Assembly: GCF_001577365.1 (NCBI RefSeq)
Contig: NZ_CP014513.1
Coordinates: forward strand, 3,286,001 to 3,350,000
Origin: Frondihabitans sp. PAMC 28766
Lineage (GTDB): Bacteria > Actinomycetota > Actinomycetes > Actinomycetales > Microbacteriaceae
Length of the DNA stretch: 64,000 bases
Direction: 5' to 3'
Shown: positions 35,475 through 43,922 of the stretch, in pieces
Numbering within the stretch: position 1 is the stretch's first letter
How the letters are laid out: the number at the start of each line of letters is the position of its first letter
Made by a program: the position numbers and the translations under genes
The notes under the pieces: model-generated
Databases searched by the model: none
What the model saw: only the letters and a program-made list of their open reading frames with translations
Told to the model about the DNA's origin: nothing

Positions 35475-36158
35475 GTGATCTTCGACCCGCAATCTTTCCT
35501 GACCGGCCTCGGCCCGGCCGTGCTCATCGGTCTCGGTGTCATGGTCTTCATCGAGTCGGGCCTGCTCTTCCCCTTCCTGCCCGGTGATTCGCTGCTGTTC
35601 ACCGCGGGGCTCCTCGCGTCGAGCGGCGTCATCCACGTGCCGGTGTGGCTCGTCATCGTCGTCGCGTTCGTCGCGGCTGCCCTCGGCGACCAGGTCGGAT
35701 ACCTCCTCGGGCATCGATTCGGGCGCCGCCTCTTCAAGCCCGACGCCAAGATCCTTCGCACCCGCTATCTCGACGAAGCCGAGACCTTCTTCGCGAAATA
35801 CGGCGGAGCCGCGCTGATTCTCGGCCGCTTCGTGCCGGTCGTCCGCACGTACGTGCCGCTCGCCGCCGGGGCCAGCGACTACCACTACCGCAAGTTCATC
35901 GGCTGGAATCTGACGGGCGCCGCCCTCTGGACGATCGTCGTCTCGGTGCTCGGGGTCTTCCTCGGCAAGATCGCATTCGTGGCGAACCACATCGACATCC
36001 TCTCGGTGCTGATCGTCGTCGTGTCGGTGCTACCGATCGTGATCAGCGGCCTGGTCAGGATCCGGCGCACCCGCCGTGAGGCTCGGGGCAACCCGGCTGC
36101 CTCACCGGGCACCGCTGCGGCAGCCGACGCTCGCCCGGCCGACGCCGAGGTGCGCTGA
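35475..36158 (+). CDS. DedA-family membrane protein
   Basis: This 227-residue protein has the DedA/SNARE-associated fold, with about five membrane segments. The family motifs are FIESGLLFPFLPGDSLLFTAG near residue 28, GDQVGYLLGHRFG, and the key FVPVVRTYVPLAAGAS. DedA proteins are linked to lipid-carrier (undecaprenyl phosphate) recycling and membrane homeostasis. A polar Ala/Arg tail follows the last helix. The start is GTG at 35475, with no strong ribosome binding site. Confidence 0.9.
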   Translation: MIFDPQSFLTGLGPAVLIGLGVMVFIESGLLFPFLPGDSLLFTAGLLASSGVIHVPVWLVIVVAFVAAALGDQVGYLLGHRFGRRLFKPDAKILRTRYLDEAETFFAKYGGAALILGRFVPVVRTYVPLAAGASDYHYRKFIGWNLTGAALWTIVVSVLGVFLGKIAFVANHIDILSVLIVVVSVLPIVISGLVRIRRTRREARGNPAASPGTAAAADARPADAEVR

Positions 36159-36184
36159 ACCACGGCCTGAGCCAGGATGGGGGT

Positions 36185-37314
36185 GTGAGCATCGACGCCC
36201 TCCGCATCCTGATCGCCCCCGACTCGTTCAAGGGGACGGCCTCGGCCCGCGAAGTCGCCCGCGCCCTCGGCGAGGGCTGGGGCACCGTTCGACCGGGCGA
36301 CACCCTCGACGAGGCCCCGATGGCCGACGGCGGCGAAGGCACCCTCGACGCATTCGGGACGGCCTACCCGGGCTCGGCCCGACACCCCGTCACCGTGACC
36401 GGGCCCGACGACCGCCCGGTCGACGCCTCCTGGCTGGCGTTGCCCGACGGCCGCGCAGTCGTCGAGCTCGCCTCGACGAGCGGGCTGACGCTGCTAGAGG
36501 GGCTCCGCCCGGACACCGCCCACACGCGCGGCTTCGGTGAGGCGATCGCGGCCGCGCTGGCGTCGCATCCTGCCGCCCTCGTGCTCGCGATCGGCGGCAG
36601 TTCGTCGACCGACGGCGGTCTCGGCCTGCTTGCGGCCCTCGGAGCTCGGGTGGTCGACGGCGCAGGATCCGCGCTGGTCGCGTCCCCCTCGCGCTCGACT
36701 CGCCCGTCGCGCTCGACCTCTCGGGCCTTGCCGCTCTGCCGCCCGGGGGCGTCACTGTGATCACCGACGTGACGGCGCCGCTGCTCGGCCCGTCGGGGGC
36801 CGCCGCGGTGTTCGGGCCGCAGAAGGGTGTCGTGCCCTCTCGAATCGCTGCGCACGAGGCACGGCTCGCGCGGCTGGCGGCGCTCCTGCCGTCAGTCGAT
36901 GCGGATGCACCCGGCGCCGGTGCCGCCGGCGGGGCAGGCTTCGGGCTCATGGCATGGGGCGCACGCCTCGTGCCGGGGTCGTCGGCGGTCGCCGCGGCCC
37001 TCGGAATGACGGCGCGAGTCTCCTCGGCCGACCTCGTGCTCACGGGCGAGGGGCGTTTCGACTCGCAGACTGCGGCCGGCAAAGTGCCCGCCCATCTGCT
37101 CTCGCTCGCCCGAGCCCACGGTGCTCGCGCCCTGCTCGTCGCCGGTGCGATCGAGGCTCCGACCACAGGGTTCGACGGGGCCGTCTCGCTGACGGAGCTC
37201 GCCGGGAGCCCAGCGGCCGCCATGGCGTCGACGCTGCCGCTGCTGCGCGAGGCCGGTGCGCGGCTGGCGCGCGAGGTATCGGTTTCTGCTGGCGGTGCTC
37301 GACTACGGAGTTGA
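36185..37314 (+). pseudogene. glycerate kinase with a one-base deletion
   Basis: The N-terminal part (APDSFKGTASAREVARALGE, then DEAPMADGGEGT) and the C-terminal part (ADLVLTGEGRFDSQTAAGK) are both classic glycerate kinase (GarK/GlxK) sequence but lie in different frames. The break is in the C5 run at 36684-36688: adding one C gives ALVASPLALDSPVALDLSGL and restores one frame of about 376 residues, the normal family length. The gene starts at GTG 36185. Its TGA stop (37312-37314) is provided by a dispersed palindrome. A sequencing error is possible. Confidence 0.8.
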
Positions 37315-37315
37315 G
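37298..37315. repeat. 18-bp dispersed palindrome at the glycerate kinase stop codon
   Basis: CTCGACTACGGAGTTGAG is a single-copy member of the palindrome family found repeatedly at 58872-59228 (there CTCAACTACGAAGTTGAG). Arms of 7 bp flank a 4-nt loop; the G in the left arm can pair as G-U in RNA from the plus strand. It carries the TGA that ends the glycerate kinase frame. Confidence 0.75.
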
Positions 37316-37342
37316 CGGCTTCGGGATGGAGCCGGGGTCGAG

Positions 37343-37406
37343 TTCGGGAGGGCGCGGCGGTTCTGGAGGCCGCGGCGGTTCGGGAGGGCGCGGCGGTTCG
37401 GGAGGG
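37343..37406. repeat. 18-bp tandem repeat, about 3.5 copies
   Basis: Units TTCGGGAGGGCGCGGCGG at 37343-37360 and 37379-37396, TTCTGGAGGCCGCGGCGG at 37361-37378, and a partial unit from 37397. It lies 27 nt past the palindrome behind glycerate kinase. The remaining intergenic sequence to 37708 shows repeated TTCCTCCCG words but no gene I can support. Confidence 0.8.
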
Positions 37407-37708
37407 AAGTCGGATCGGCGATCCTCCCCTGGGCATCCGCAGCAGAGGCGTGTCCTCTCCCGCCGTCGGGCTGTCGCCGAAGGCCTCCCGTTGCCGCGGA
37501 GCCTCCTCCCGCAGCTCGGCTTCCTCCCGCTGGCCTTCCTCCCGACGGCCACGATCCAGCGTCGATTTCCTCCCGGGCGACCACCGCCCGGCGCGGACCC
37601 TCGCGAGCGGACAACGCACCCGCCTAGGGCCACCGCCGTCTCCAAGAACGAGGCTTCAGCGGCGGCAACGCCGGGGCGACAGGGGCAGCCGCAGCGTACG
37701 CTCGCGCC

Positions 37709-38074
37709 ATGATCGGATCGCTCGACATGGTTGTCGTGGACTGCCCCGACCCCGTCCCGCTGGCGGAATTCTACGCCGAGGTGCTCGGCATGACCGTGGT
37801 CGGGCGCGACCCCGGCTGGGCCGAGCTCGGCCCGGCCCGCGGAGGTCGGCCGATCATCGCATTTCAGCAGGTCGCCGGCTACCGCGCGCCCGAGTGGCCC
37901 GGGCAGCTCGTGCCGCAGCAGATGCACTTCGACGTGAAGGTCGACGACCTCGATGCCGGTGAAGCGGCGGTGCTGGCACTGGGAGCCGTGCGGGCAGGAA
38001 GCGAGACGCCCACCTTCCGCGTGTACCTAGACCCTGCGGGCCATCCGTTCTGCCTGATCAGGCCGAACGACTGA
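37709..38074 (+). CDS. VOC/glyoxalase-fold protein
   Basis: This 121-residue protein has the vicinal oxygen chelate fold: it opens with LDMVVVDCPDPVPLAEFYAE, has MHFDVKVDDLDAGEAAVL in the middle, and ends with YLDPAGHPFCLIRP. This is the usual glyoxalase-like 4 pattern of a small metal-dependent enzyme or binding protein. TACGCT at 37697-37702 is 6 nt before the ATG. The substrate is unknown. Confidence 0.88.
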   Translation: MIGSLDMVVVDCPDPVPLAEFYAEVLGMTVVGRDPGWAELGPARGGRPIIAFQQVAGYRAPEWPGQLVPQQMHFDVKVDDLDAGEAAVLALGAVRAGSETPTFRVYLDPAGHPFCLIRPND

Positions 38075-38085
38075 GAACGGCCGAG

Positions 38086-38556
38086 TCAGACCGCGCGGGC
38101 GGCCTGCGCCGTCGCCCAGATGTGCAGCGCCTGCTCACGGCTGAGCTGCGCACCACGCGTGGTGAGGTCGTGCACGACGTCTCGCCTCGTCGCGCCGCAC
38201 CAGGCGTCGCCCGTGCCGCTGCACGTGCAGCGCTCGTCGTCGCCCGGCTCGAGGGACCCATCGGGGGCCGGGGCGAGCGGGCCGTGGTTCGCCGGAGCGA
38301 CTACGGCGCCAGGGGCCCCGCCGGCCGCCACCGCAGCCATGCGTTCAGCCGCACCCGACTGACCGGCTGCGCTCAGGTGCTGCTGGATGCGAGGCTCGGC
38401 CATTTCGCGCACCGTCTCGGCGACGGCCCGCACCACGGCGACGTTCTCGCGCACGATGGCAGCGCGCTCTCGCACCCGGCCGCCGAAGCTCGTGCGGCCG
38501 ACCGCCTTGAGGGCACGGGCTGACCGGATCGCGGCCGCGTCGAGGAAGTCGTTCAT
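38086..38556 (-). CDS. hypothetical protein with Cys-rich motif
   Basis: This 156-residue protein has no signal peptide. The N-terminal half is Arg/Ala/Val-rich (VRENVAVVRAVAETVREMAE) and probably helical. The C-terminal half has a Cys-x-Cys pair and a third Cys (ERCTCSGTGDAWCGATRRDV) that may bind a metal, then LSREQALHIWATAQAARA. The start ATG is at 38556. I do not recognise the family. Confidence 0.6.
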   Translation of the reverse strand: MNDFLDAAAIRSARALKAVGRTSFGGRVRERAAIVRENVAVVRAVAETVREMAEPRIQQHLSAAGQSGAAERMAAVAAGGAPGAVVAPANHGPLAPAPDGSLEPGDDERCTCSGTGDAWCGATRRDVVHDLTTRGAQLSREQALHIWATAQAARAV

Positions 38557-38678
38557 CGTGCCGTCGATTCTGCCTCATCCGGCCGGGGAAATCGACGGAA
38601 TGGCGATGCAGACGAGACACCCTCTCAGGAGGAACCACCGCATCGACCCGCCATCCCGTCGCCTCTCACCCGAGCGAT

Positions 38679-38746
38679 CAGACACCCGAGCGGGTCAGAG
38701 ACCCGAGCGGGTCAGACACCCTAGCCGGTCGGACACCCGAGCGGGT
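38679..38746. repeat. 17-bp tandem repeat, four copies, each with an inverted core
   Basis: Units start at 38679, 38696, 38713 and 38730. The consensus CAGACACCCGAGCGGGT contains the inverted core ACCCG-AG-CGGGT. A partial fifth unit precedes them (from about 38668). The last unit abuts the stop codon of the reductase gene on the minus strand, so the hairpins may act as its terminator. Confidence 0.8.
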
Positions 38747-39642
38747 CAGACCTCGAAGTACGCGCCGGCGGCGATGTCCTCGACGAGGGTGGGCCCGACG
38801 GGCGTCCAGCCGAGCAGCTCTTGCGTGAGGCTGCTGGTCGCCGCGAGGTCCATACCGAAGAATCCGCCGAGGAAGCCGAAGTGGGCCTCGGCATCGGCCG
38901 GAGCGACCGACTCGACGGGGAGGTGGAGCCCCGCGCCGATGGCCTCGGCGATGGCCTTGGTCGAGACGCTGGTCTCGCCCACGGCGTGCAGCAGGGAGCC
39001 GGCCGGGGCGTTCTCGAGGCCGAGGCGGATCATGGTGGCCGCGTCGCTGCGGTGGACGGCGGCCCACCCGTGCGCGCCATCGCCGATGTAGCCCGACGCG
39101 CCGGCCTGCTGGGCGGCCGCGACGATGTACGAGACGAAGCCGTGGTCGCCGACGCCGTGCACGGTCGGAGCGAAACGGAGGCTGATCGACTTCACGCCTC
39201 TGTCGATGTAGTCGAGAGCGAGGTTCTCGGTGCCGCCGCGCGGCGACTCGGGGCCGCTGAAGGGCGAGGGGTCGTTCTCGGTCGACGGGCGGCCCTGGGC
39301 GAGCCCGGCCACGCCGGACGCAAGGAGGAACGGCCTGTTCGTGCCGACGAGGGTGTCGCCGATGGTCTCGACGGCGGCACGCTCGGCACGGTTCGACTCG
39401 GCGGGGTTGGCCCAGTCATGCTTGTTGGCGAGGTGGATGACGGCGTCGGCGCCCTCGGATCCTGCCCGAAGGCTGGCGAGGTCGTCGAGGTCACCGCGGA
39501 GCACAGTCGCACCCTTGGCCTCGAGAGCCTGGGCGGAGGCGTCGGACCGAGCGAGGCCGGTGACGTCGTAACCGTGGGCGAGGAGTTCGTCGACGGCGGC
39601 AGAGCCGATCCAGCCGGAGGCTCCGGTGATGAAAACGCGCAT
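38746..39642 (-). CDS. NAD(P)-dependent epimerase/reductase (extended SDR-like)
   Basis: This 298-residue protein opens with the NAD-binding motif VFITGASGWIGSAAVDELL, then ADAVIHLANKHDW. It has a C-terminal WAAVHRSDAATMIRLGLEN typical of extended/atypical SDRs. The canonical YxxxK of the SDR active site is not seen at its normal place (ENLALDYIDRGVKS is nearest), so the catalytic role is uncertain. I chose ATG 39642 because AAGGAG lies about 9 nt upstream. It is divergent from a TetR regulator, which probably controls it. Confidence 0.85.
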   Translation of the reverse strand: MRVFITGASGWIGSAAVDELLAHGYDVTGLARSDASAQALEAKGATVLRGDLDDLASLRAGSEGADAVIHLANKHDWANPAESNRAERAAVETIGDTLVGTNRPFLLASGVAGLAQGRPSTENDPSPFSGPESPRGGTENLALDYIDRGVKSISLRFAPTVHGVGDHGFVSYIVAAAQQAGASGYIGDGAHGWAAVHRSDAATMIRLGLENAPAGSLLHAVGETSVSTKAIAEAIGAGLHLPVESVAPADAEAHFGFLGGFFGMDLAATSSLTQELLGWTPVGPTLVEDIAAGAYFEV

Positions 39643-39711
39643 GGGATTGATCTCCTTGATGTCAGTCACTGCTATCAGCGATGAGGATCACGTTACACCC
39701 GACGTCAGCTG

Positions 39712-39748
39712 CTGTCATCACTCTCTTTTCAGCCCTAGAATGGTGATC
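39712..39748 (+). promoter_or_regulatory. promoter of the TetR gene
   Basis: CTGTCA (39712-39717) and TAGAAT (39736-39741) are 18 nt apart, with the ATG at 39749 seven nt after the -10 box. This predicts a transcript that begins at or next to the start codon. Confidence 0.6.
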
Positions 39749-40345
39749 ATGGTCCGATGGGAGCCGGGCGCGAGCGATCGCCTCCGCAAGGCGGCGCTCG
39801 AGCTTTATGCCGCGCGCGGGTTCGAGCAGACCACCGCCGCGGAGATCGCGGCATCGGTGGGCCTCACCGAGCGCACGTTCTTCCGGCATTTCGCCGACAA
39901 GCGCGAGGTCATCTTCAATGGCGCCGCCGAGTTCGAGGGCGGCTTCATCGAAGGCGTCCGCGACGCCCCCGAGAGCGAGTCGGTGCTCGAGGTCGTCTCC
40001 GCCGCGCTCGCGATGGCCGCTCGGTTCTTTCCCGACGAGCGCCGCGAGTTCTCGCGCCTTCGGCAGACGATCATCGACGACAACGCCAGCCTTCGCGAGC
40101 GCGAGCAGCTGAAGATGACCACCCTCGCGACAGGGATCGCCGAGGCCCTCCGCGATCGTGGCGTGACAGAGCCGCACGCCTCGTTGGCCGCGCAGTCGGG
40201 TGTGACGGTCTTCACGGTCTCGTTCCACCAGTGGATCGCCGAAGGCGAGACTCGGCCTCTCGGCGAGATCGAGGCCGACATCATGGGCGAGCTTCGTTCA
40301 CTCACACGCGCGCCGCTGCCGAACAGGGGCGACTCGAGCCGGTAG
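39749..40345 (+). CDS. TetR-family transcriptional regulator
   Basis: This protein of about 198 residues has the TetR helix-turn-helix (TTAAEIAASVGLTERTFFRH, then FADKREVIF) at about residues 22-51, and an all-helical ligand-binding domain. Starts at 39740 and 39749 are both possible; the second fits the promoter. It is divergent from the reductase gene with 106 bp between starts, the usual arrangement of a TetR repressor and its target. Confidence 0.9.
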   Translation: MVRWEPGASDRLRKAALELYAARGFEQTTAAEIAASVGLTERTFFRHFADKREVIFNGAAEFEGGFIEGVRDAPESESVLEVVSAALAMAARFFPDERREFSRLRQTIIDDNASLREREQLKMTTLATGIAEALRDRGVTEPHASLAAQSGVTVFTVSFHQWIAEGETRPLGEIEADIMGELRSLTRAPLPNRGDSSR

Positions 40346-40372
40346 CGTGGTGGCCCCACGGAGGGAGCACCC

Positions 40373-40960
40373 ATGTCCGAGCTCGACGAGGCCATCGAGC
40401 GCTTCGCGCGGCCCCGGCGCCACGTTCTCGCCGAGCCGGAAGAGACCGACGAGGTACGCGGCGAGTGGGTCTTCCGGGCACTGCTGGCCGAAACGGCGAT
40501 CGCACTCCAGCGACGTGCCATCGAACCGGTCACGACGGTGCTCGCCGGGCGCACGGCCGCCGGAGGCATCACCTACAAGAGCGTCGCCGGCTGCTGGCCC
40601 CTCGAGATCTTCGCCCTCACGCCGCGAGGCGTCGCCCTGCCCTACTCGATGCTCACGCAGCCGGCCCCGGGGCTCGTGCCGCCGCCGCGCACCGACTCCC
40701 CCGTCGTCGTCGTGCAGCCCACGCCGATCGTGGTCGGCGACGGGCCCGGCGATGTCGAGGTCAACCGGCGCGGGCAGTTGCTCTGGCGCTGGAACGACAC
40801 ATCTCGCGCCGACGTCTCGACGCAGCCGTGGACGAAGGGCTTCCGCGAACGCTTCGACGCGAACTGGAGCGAGCGGCGCCCGGGGCCTCTGGTGGAGCCC
40901 GTCGCCTTCGCAGTCGTCGACCACGTGGATGCGCGCATCGAGCGTGGCATCCTGCACTGA
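40373..40960 (+). CDS. hypothetical protein
   Basis: This 195-residue protein has no signal peptide or membrane helix. It has a predicted mixed alpha/beta pattern (for example ETAIALQRRAIEPVTTVLAG and PTPIVVGDGPGDVEVNRRG). TAGCGT at 40343-40348 and the strong site GGAGGGAG before the ATG at 40373 mark a promoter and start. It is 7 nt from the following GNAT gene, so the two form a unit. The family is not recognised. Confidence 0.7.
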   Translation: MSELDEAIERFARPRRHVLAEPEETDEVRGEWVFRALLAETAIALQRRAIEPVTTVLAGRTAAGGITYKSVAGCWPLEIFALTPRGVALPYSMLTQPAPGLVPPPRTDSPVVVVQPTPIVVGDGPGDVEVNRRGQLLWRWNDTSRADVSTQPWTKGFRERFDANWSERRPGPLVEPVAFAVVDHVDARIERGILH

Positions 40961-40967
40961 CCCGCCA

Positions 40968-41489
40968 GTGCGCCTGCACATCCGCCGCGCGACGGCCCCC
41001 GACCTGACAGGGCTGCAGCGCATCGAGAACGATGCCGACCGGCTGTTCGCAGCGGCGCTCGACACCTCGGGCTGGGCGCCATCGCCGTCGGGGGCCGAGC
41101 GGGCGGCACGACCGGGCTTCATCCTGGTGGCGAGCAAGGCCGCAGGAACGGAGGCGCTCGGCTTCGCCCACGTGCTTCGCGTCGTCGGCGGGCACCACCT
41201 CGAGCAGCTCTCCGTCGACCCGGCGCACGCGAGGCAGGGCGTCGGTCGCACACTGGTCGAGGCCTCGAAACGCGAAACCAGGCTGGCAGGATCGTCGGCG
41301 CTGACGCTCCGCACGTTCGCCGACGTCCCGTGGAACGCCCCGTTCTATCGCACCTGCGGTTTCGTCGAGTGCGACGCCGACACCGACTTCCTCCGCAGTC
41401 TCGTCGCGGCCGAACGTACAGCCGGGCTCGCCCGCAGCCCCGAGCGCGTCTTCATGCGAGCCCCGCTGGGTGCCAGGATGCCGTCATGA
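40968..41489 (+). CDS. GNAT-family N-acetyltransferase
   Basis: This 173-residue protein opens with RLHIRRATAPDLTGLQRIE and carries the GNAT acetyl-CoA loop LSVDPAHARQGVGRTLVEAS, followed by TFADVPWNAPFYRTCGFVE, the common motif B. The start GTG at 40968 has no clear ribosome binding site and is 7 nt after the previous stop, so re-initiation is likely. It overlaps the next acetyltransferase gene by 4 nt (ATGA). Confidence 0.9.
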   Translation: MRLHIRRATAPDLTGLQRIENDADRLFAAALDTSGWAPSPSGAERAARPGFILVASKAAGTEALGFAHVLRVVGGHHLEQLSVDPAHARQGVGRTLVEASKRETRLAGSSALTLRTFADVPWNAPFYRTCGFVECDADTDFLRSLVAAERTAGLARSPERVFMRAPLGARMPS

Positions 41490-41998
41490 CCGCTGACGTC
41501 TCGCTAGAGCCTTTCACCGACCGGAGGCGGCCGCTGGCCGAGCGTCTCTGGCAGCTCTACAAACACGACATGTCGGCGTTCACGGGGTCGGCGCCGGATG
41601 CCGACGGGCTTTTTCGTCCGGGTCGGCTGCCGATGTACTTCACCGATTCGGACGCCGTCGGGTTCTTCATCGTCGAGCGCGCGAGCGAGGGCGATGCCGT
41701 GGTCGGCTTCGCGAGCGTCTTCCGCCTGGTAAGCGATCGGCGCGCGGTCGGTGACTTCTTCGTGCTGCGCGGCGCCCGTCGCCGGGGCGTCGGCGAAGCC
41801 GCGGCCCGGCAGCTCTTGCGCTGCTACCCGGGCCTTTGGTCGATCACCTTCCAGAGCGCCAATGTCGGCGCCGGTCGATTCTGGCGGGGCATCACCGCCG
41901 CCGCCGTCGGCTCGGCGTGGACGGAGGAAGCTCGGCCGGTGCCGGGGCGCCCCGACGTGCCGCCCGATGTCTGGTTGCTACTGTCAGTCGACGACTAG
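41486..41998 (+). CDS. GNAT-family N-acetyltransferase, second of a pair
   Basis: This 170-residue protein has RAVGDFFVLRGARRRGVGEA, then AARQLLRCYPGLW, matching the GNAT strand-4/loop pattern. It resembles predicted acetyltransferases of the YjdJ/MSMEG type. It is translationally coupled to the preceding GNAT gene. The tail (TEEARPVPGRPDVPPDVWLL) is typical of this subgroup. Substrate unknown. Confidence 0.82.
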   Translation: MTADVSLEPFTDRRRPLAERLWQLYKHDMSAFTGSAPDADGLFRPGRLPMYFTDSDAVGFFIVERASEGDAVVGFASVFRLVSDRRAVGDFFVLRGARRRGVGEAAARQLLRCYPGLWSITFQSANVGAGRFWRGITAAAVGSAWTEEARPVPGRPDVPPDVWLLLSVDD

Positions 41999-42082
41999 CC
42001 AACCCGCCTGACCTCCGGTCAAACGACTGGGCGAGAACACACCTGATCCGGTGCTCACGGGAGGGTTTCTGCCCCTTCGATG

Positions 42083-42105
42083 CGCCTCCCCGGCGCGGGG
42101 AGGCG
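42083..42105. terminator. 9-bp hairpin after the acetyltransferase pair
   Basis: CGCCTCCCC (42083-42091) and GGGGAGGCG (42097-42105) pair perfectly around GGCGC, 85 nt after the stop codon of the second GNAT gene. The remaining sequence to 42198 holds no gene that I can support. Confidence 0.6.
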
Positions 42106-42198
42106 ACGGCGCGGTGTGGCGACGCGGCCCGGAGCCGCGAGGGCAAAGGGCTAACCCACCGAATCCGTCGAGAATCGTGCACCGCACGGCGAAATCAC

Positions 42199-42233
42199 TC
42201 GACGCTGCCGGCTAGCGGCACGATAATCGTGGG
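42199..42233 (+). promoter_or_regulatory. promoter of the Lrp-family gene
   Basis: TCGACG (42199-42204) and GATAAT (42222-42227) are 17 nt apart, and the GTG start at 42234 is 6 nt past the -10 box. There is no ribosome binding site, so a leaderless transcript is expected. Confidence 0.65.
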
Positions 42234-42707
42234 GTGTCCATTGCACCGCGCACCTCCCCCGTCCACCTCGACGCGACGTCGAAGGCGATCATCGAGCAGT
42301 TGCAGGAAGACGGCCGCCGCTCGTACACCGACATCGCTCGCGCCGTCGGCCTGAGCGAGGCTGCCGTGCGGCAGCGGGTGCAGCGCCTCACCGAATCGGG
42401 AATCATGCAGATCGTCGCAGTGACCGACCCCCTGCAGCTCGGCTTCTTCCGGCAGGCGATGATCGGCATCCGGGCGACCGGCGACACCCGCGTCGTCGCC
42501 GACGCGCTGGCCGCCATCGACGGGGTCGACTACGTCGTGCTCACCGCGGGCACCTTCGACCTGCTCGTCGAGGTGGTCTGCGAGAACGACAGCGACCTGC
42601 TCGAGCTCTTGAACGACAGGATCCGCACCCTCGACGGTGTGCTCTCGACCGAGACGTTCGTCTACTTGAAGCTGCACAAGCAGCTCTACAACTGGGGCAC
42701 CCGCTAG
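42234..42707 (+). CDS. Lrp/AsnC-family transcriptional regulator
   Basis: This 157-residue protein has the Lrp helix-turn-helix (YTDIARAVGLSEAAVRQRVQ at about residues 31-50) and a C-terminal RAM/ACT-like domain (DYVVLTAGTFDLLVEVVCEN). Such proteins sense amino acids and bind DNA as octamers. The start is GTG at 42234. It is convergent with the GH1 gene; the two stop codons share one CTAG (42704-42707). Confidence 0.93.
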   Translation: MSIAPRTSPVHLDATSKAIIEQLQEDGRRSYTDIARAVGLSEAAVRQRVQRLTESGIMQIVAVTDPLQLGFFRQAMIGIRATGDTRVVADALAAIDGVDYVVLTAGTFDLLVEVVCENDSDLLELLNDRIRTLDGVLSTETFVYLKLHKQLYNWGTR

Positions 42708-43897
42708 ACCCCGGCCCGCGACACGTCCAGCGCGTTGGCCCGCGCCACCGCGCCGTACCAGGCCGCACTCGGCTTCGGCGTGCGCTCGAACGTCTCGGGG
42801 TCCCAGCCGACGAGGCCGAAGGTCGGGGCGAAGCCGCTGGCCCACTCGTAGTTGTCGAGGGCGCTCCAGTGCTGGTAGCCGAGCACCGTGACGCCCTCGT
42901 CGATCGTCTCGTGGACCCCGGTGAGCGCGTCGCGGGTGTAGTCGATGCGGCGGGAGTCGTCGGCGGTGGCGATGCCGTTCTCGGTGACCATGACGGGCAC
43001 GTGGCCGGAGAGCTCCCAGGCGCTGCGGATGCCGAGGCCGGCGGCAGCGGGGTAGTACTCCCACCCGGTCAGCGTGGTCTCGACCCCGTCGGCGACGGGC
43101 AGCGGGCCGGAGGGCCCGATGAACGTGCGCGTGTAGGCCTGCACGCCGACGAAGTCGTCGCCCCGCGCCTGCTCGAGGTACCAGTCGTCTCGCGGATAGC
43201 CGTACGCCCGAAGCGCCTCGTCGGATCCTGGTTCGTCGGTCGCCTGGAAGGCCTGCGTCGCGACGGTCCAGCCCGTCTGGAGACCCGGCACGGAGGCCAG
43301 CACTTCGCGCGACCGATGGTGCGAGGCGAGCAGCGCATCGGCCACGCCGAGGTCGGGGTTCGGCAGCCCGTAGGCGACGAGGTTGGCTGCGTCCTCTCCG
43401 CCGGCGAGCATCGCGGCGATGTTCGGCTCGTTGATGGTGCACACGTAGCCGACCCCGTTCGAGACGATCGGCAGCGCGATCTCGGTGTAGCGGGCGAACA
43501 GGTCGGCGGCGTCGGGTGCACGCCAGAAGCCGTCGCGGTCGAACCACCGCGGCACCGTGAAGTGCATCAGGGTGACGACCGGCTCGAGGCCGAACTCGAG
43601 GGCGGTGTCGACCATGCGCCGGTAGTGGTCGACCTCGGCGCGCGAGACGAAGCCGCGCTCGGGCTCGATCCGGGCCCACTCGACGCTGAAGCGATAGGAG
43701 TTGAGGCCGAGGTCGGCGAGCAGCCGCATGTCGTCGCGAAAGCGGTGGTAGCTGTCGGCGGCATCGCCCGACGGCTCGACGATGTGCGTGCCGGGCTGGT
43801 GCTCCATCTCCCACCAGTTGCTGTTGACGTTGTTGCCCTCGATCTGGTGGGCGGCCGTGGCGGCGCCCCAGAGGAAACCGTCGGGGAAGGTCAGCAT
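42704..43897 (-). CDS. GH1 beta-glucosidase
   Basis: This 397-residue enzyme is shorter than most GH1 proteins (about 450). The acid/base motif TINEPN and the nucleophile Glu motif VTENGIA are intact, and the N-terminal FLWGAATAAHQIEGN is the classic GH1 opening. It would hydrolyse beta-glucosides in the cytoplasm. The ATG at 43897 follows TTGGAG. It is 25 nt after the ABC ATPase gene on the same strand, so it is the last gene of the transporter operon, which suggests it cleaves the imported sugar. Confidence 0.92.
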   Translation of the reverse strand: MLTFPDGFLWGAATAAHQIEGNNVNSNWWEMEHQPGTHIVEPSGDAADSYHRFRDDMRLLADLGLNSYRFSVEWARIEPERGFVSRAEVDHYRRMVDTALEFGLEPVVTLMHFTVPRWFDRDGFWRAPDAADLFARYTEIALPIVSNGVGYVCTINEPNIAAMLAGGEDAANLVAYGLPNPDLGVADALLASHHRSREVLASVPGLQTGWTVATQAFQATDEPGSDEALRAYGYPRDDWYLEQARGDDFVGVQAYTRTFIGPSGPLPVADGVETTLTGWEYYPAAAGLGIRSAWELSGHVPVMVTENGIATADDSRRIDYTRDALTGVHETIDEGVTVLGYQHWSALDNYEWASGFAPTFGLVGWDPETFERTPKPSAAWYGAVARANALDVSRAGV

Positions 43898-43922
43898 GAT
43901 GACTCCAAGGCGGACGGGCCGG

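Noticed and set aside
34721..35761. Long antisense open frames such as the one opposite the aldo/keto reductase
   Set aside because: High GC content removes stop codons on the opposite strand. The sequence is Arg/Asp-rich without family features, while the plus strand encodes a complete enzyme.
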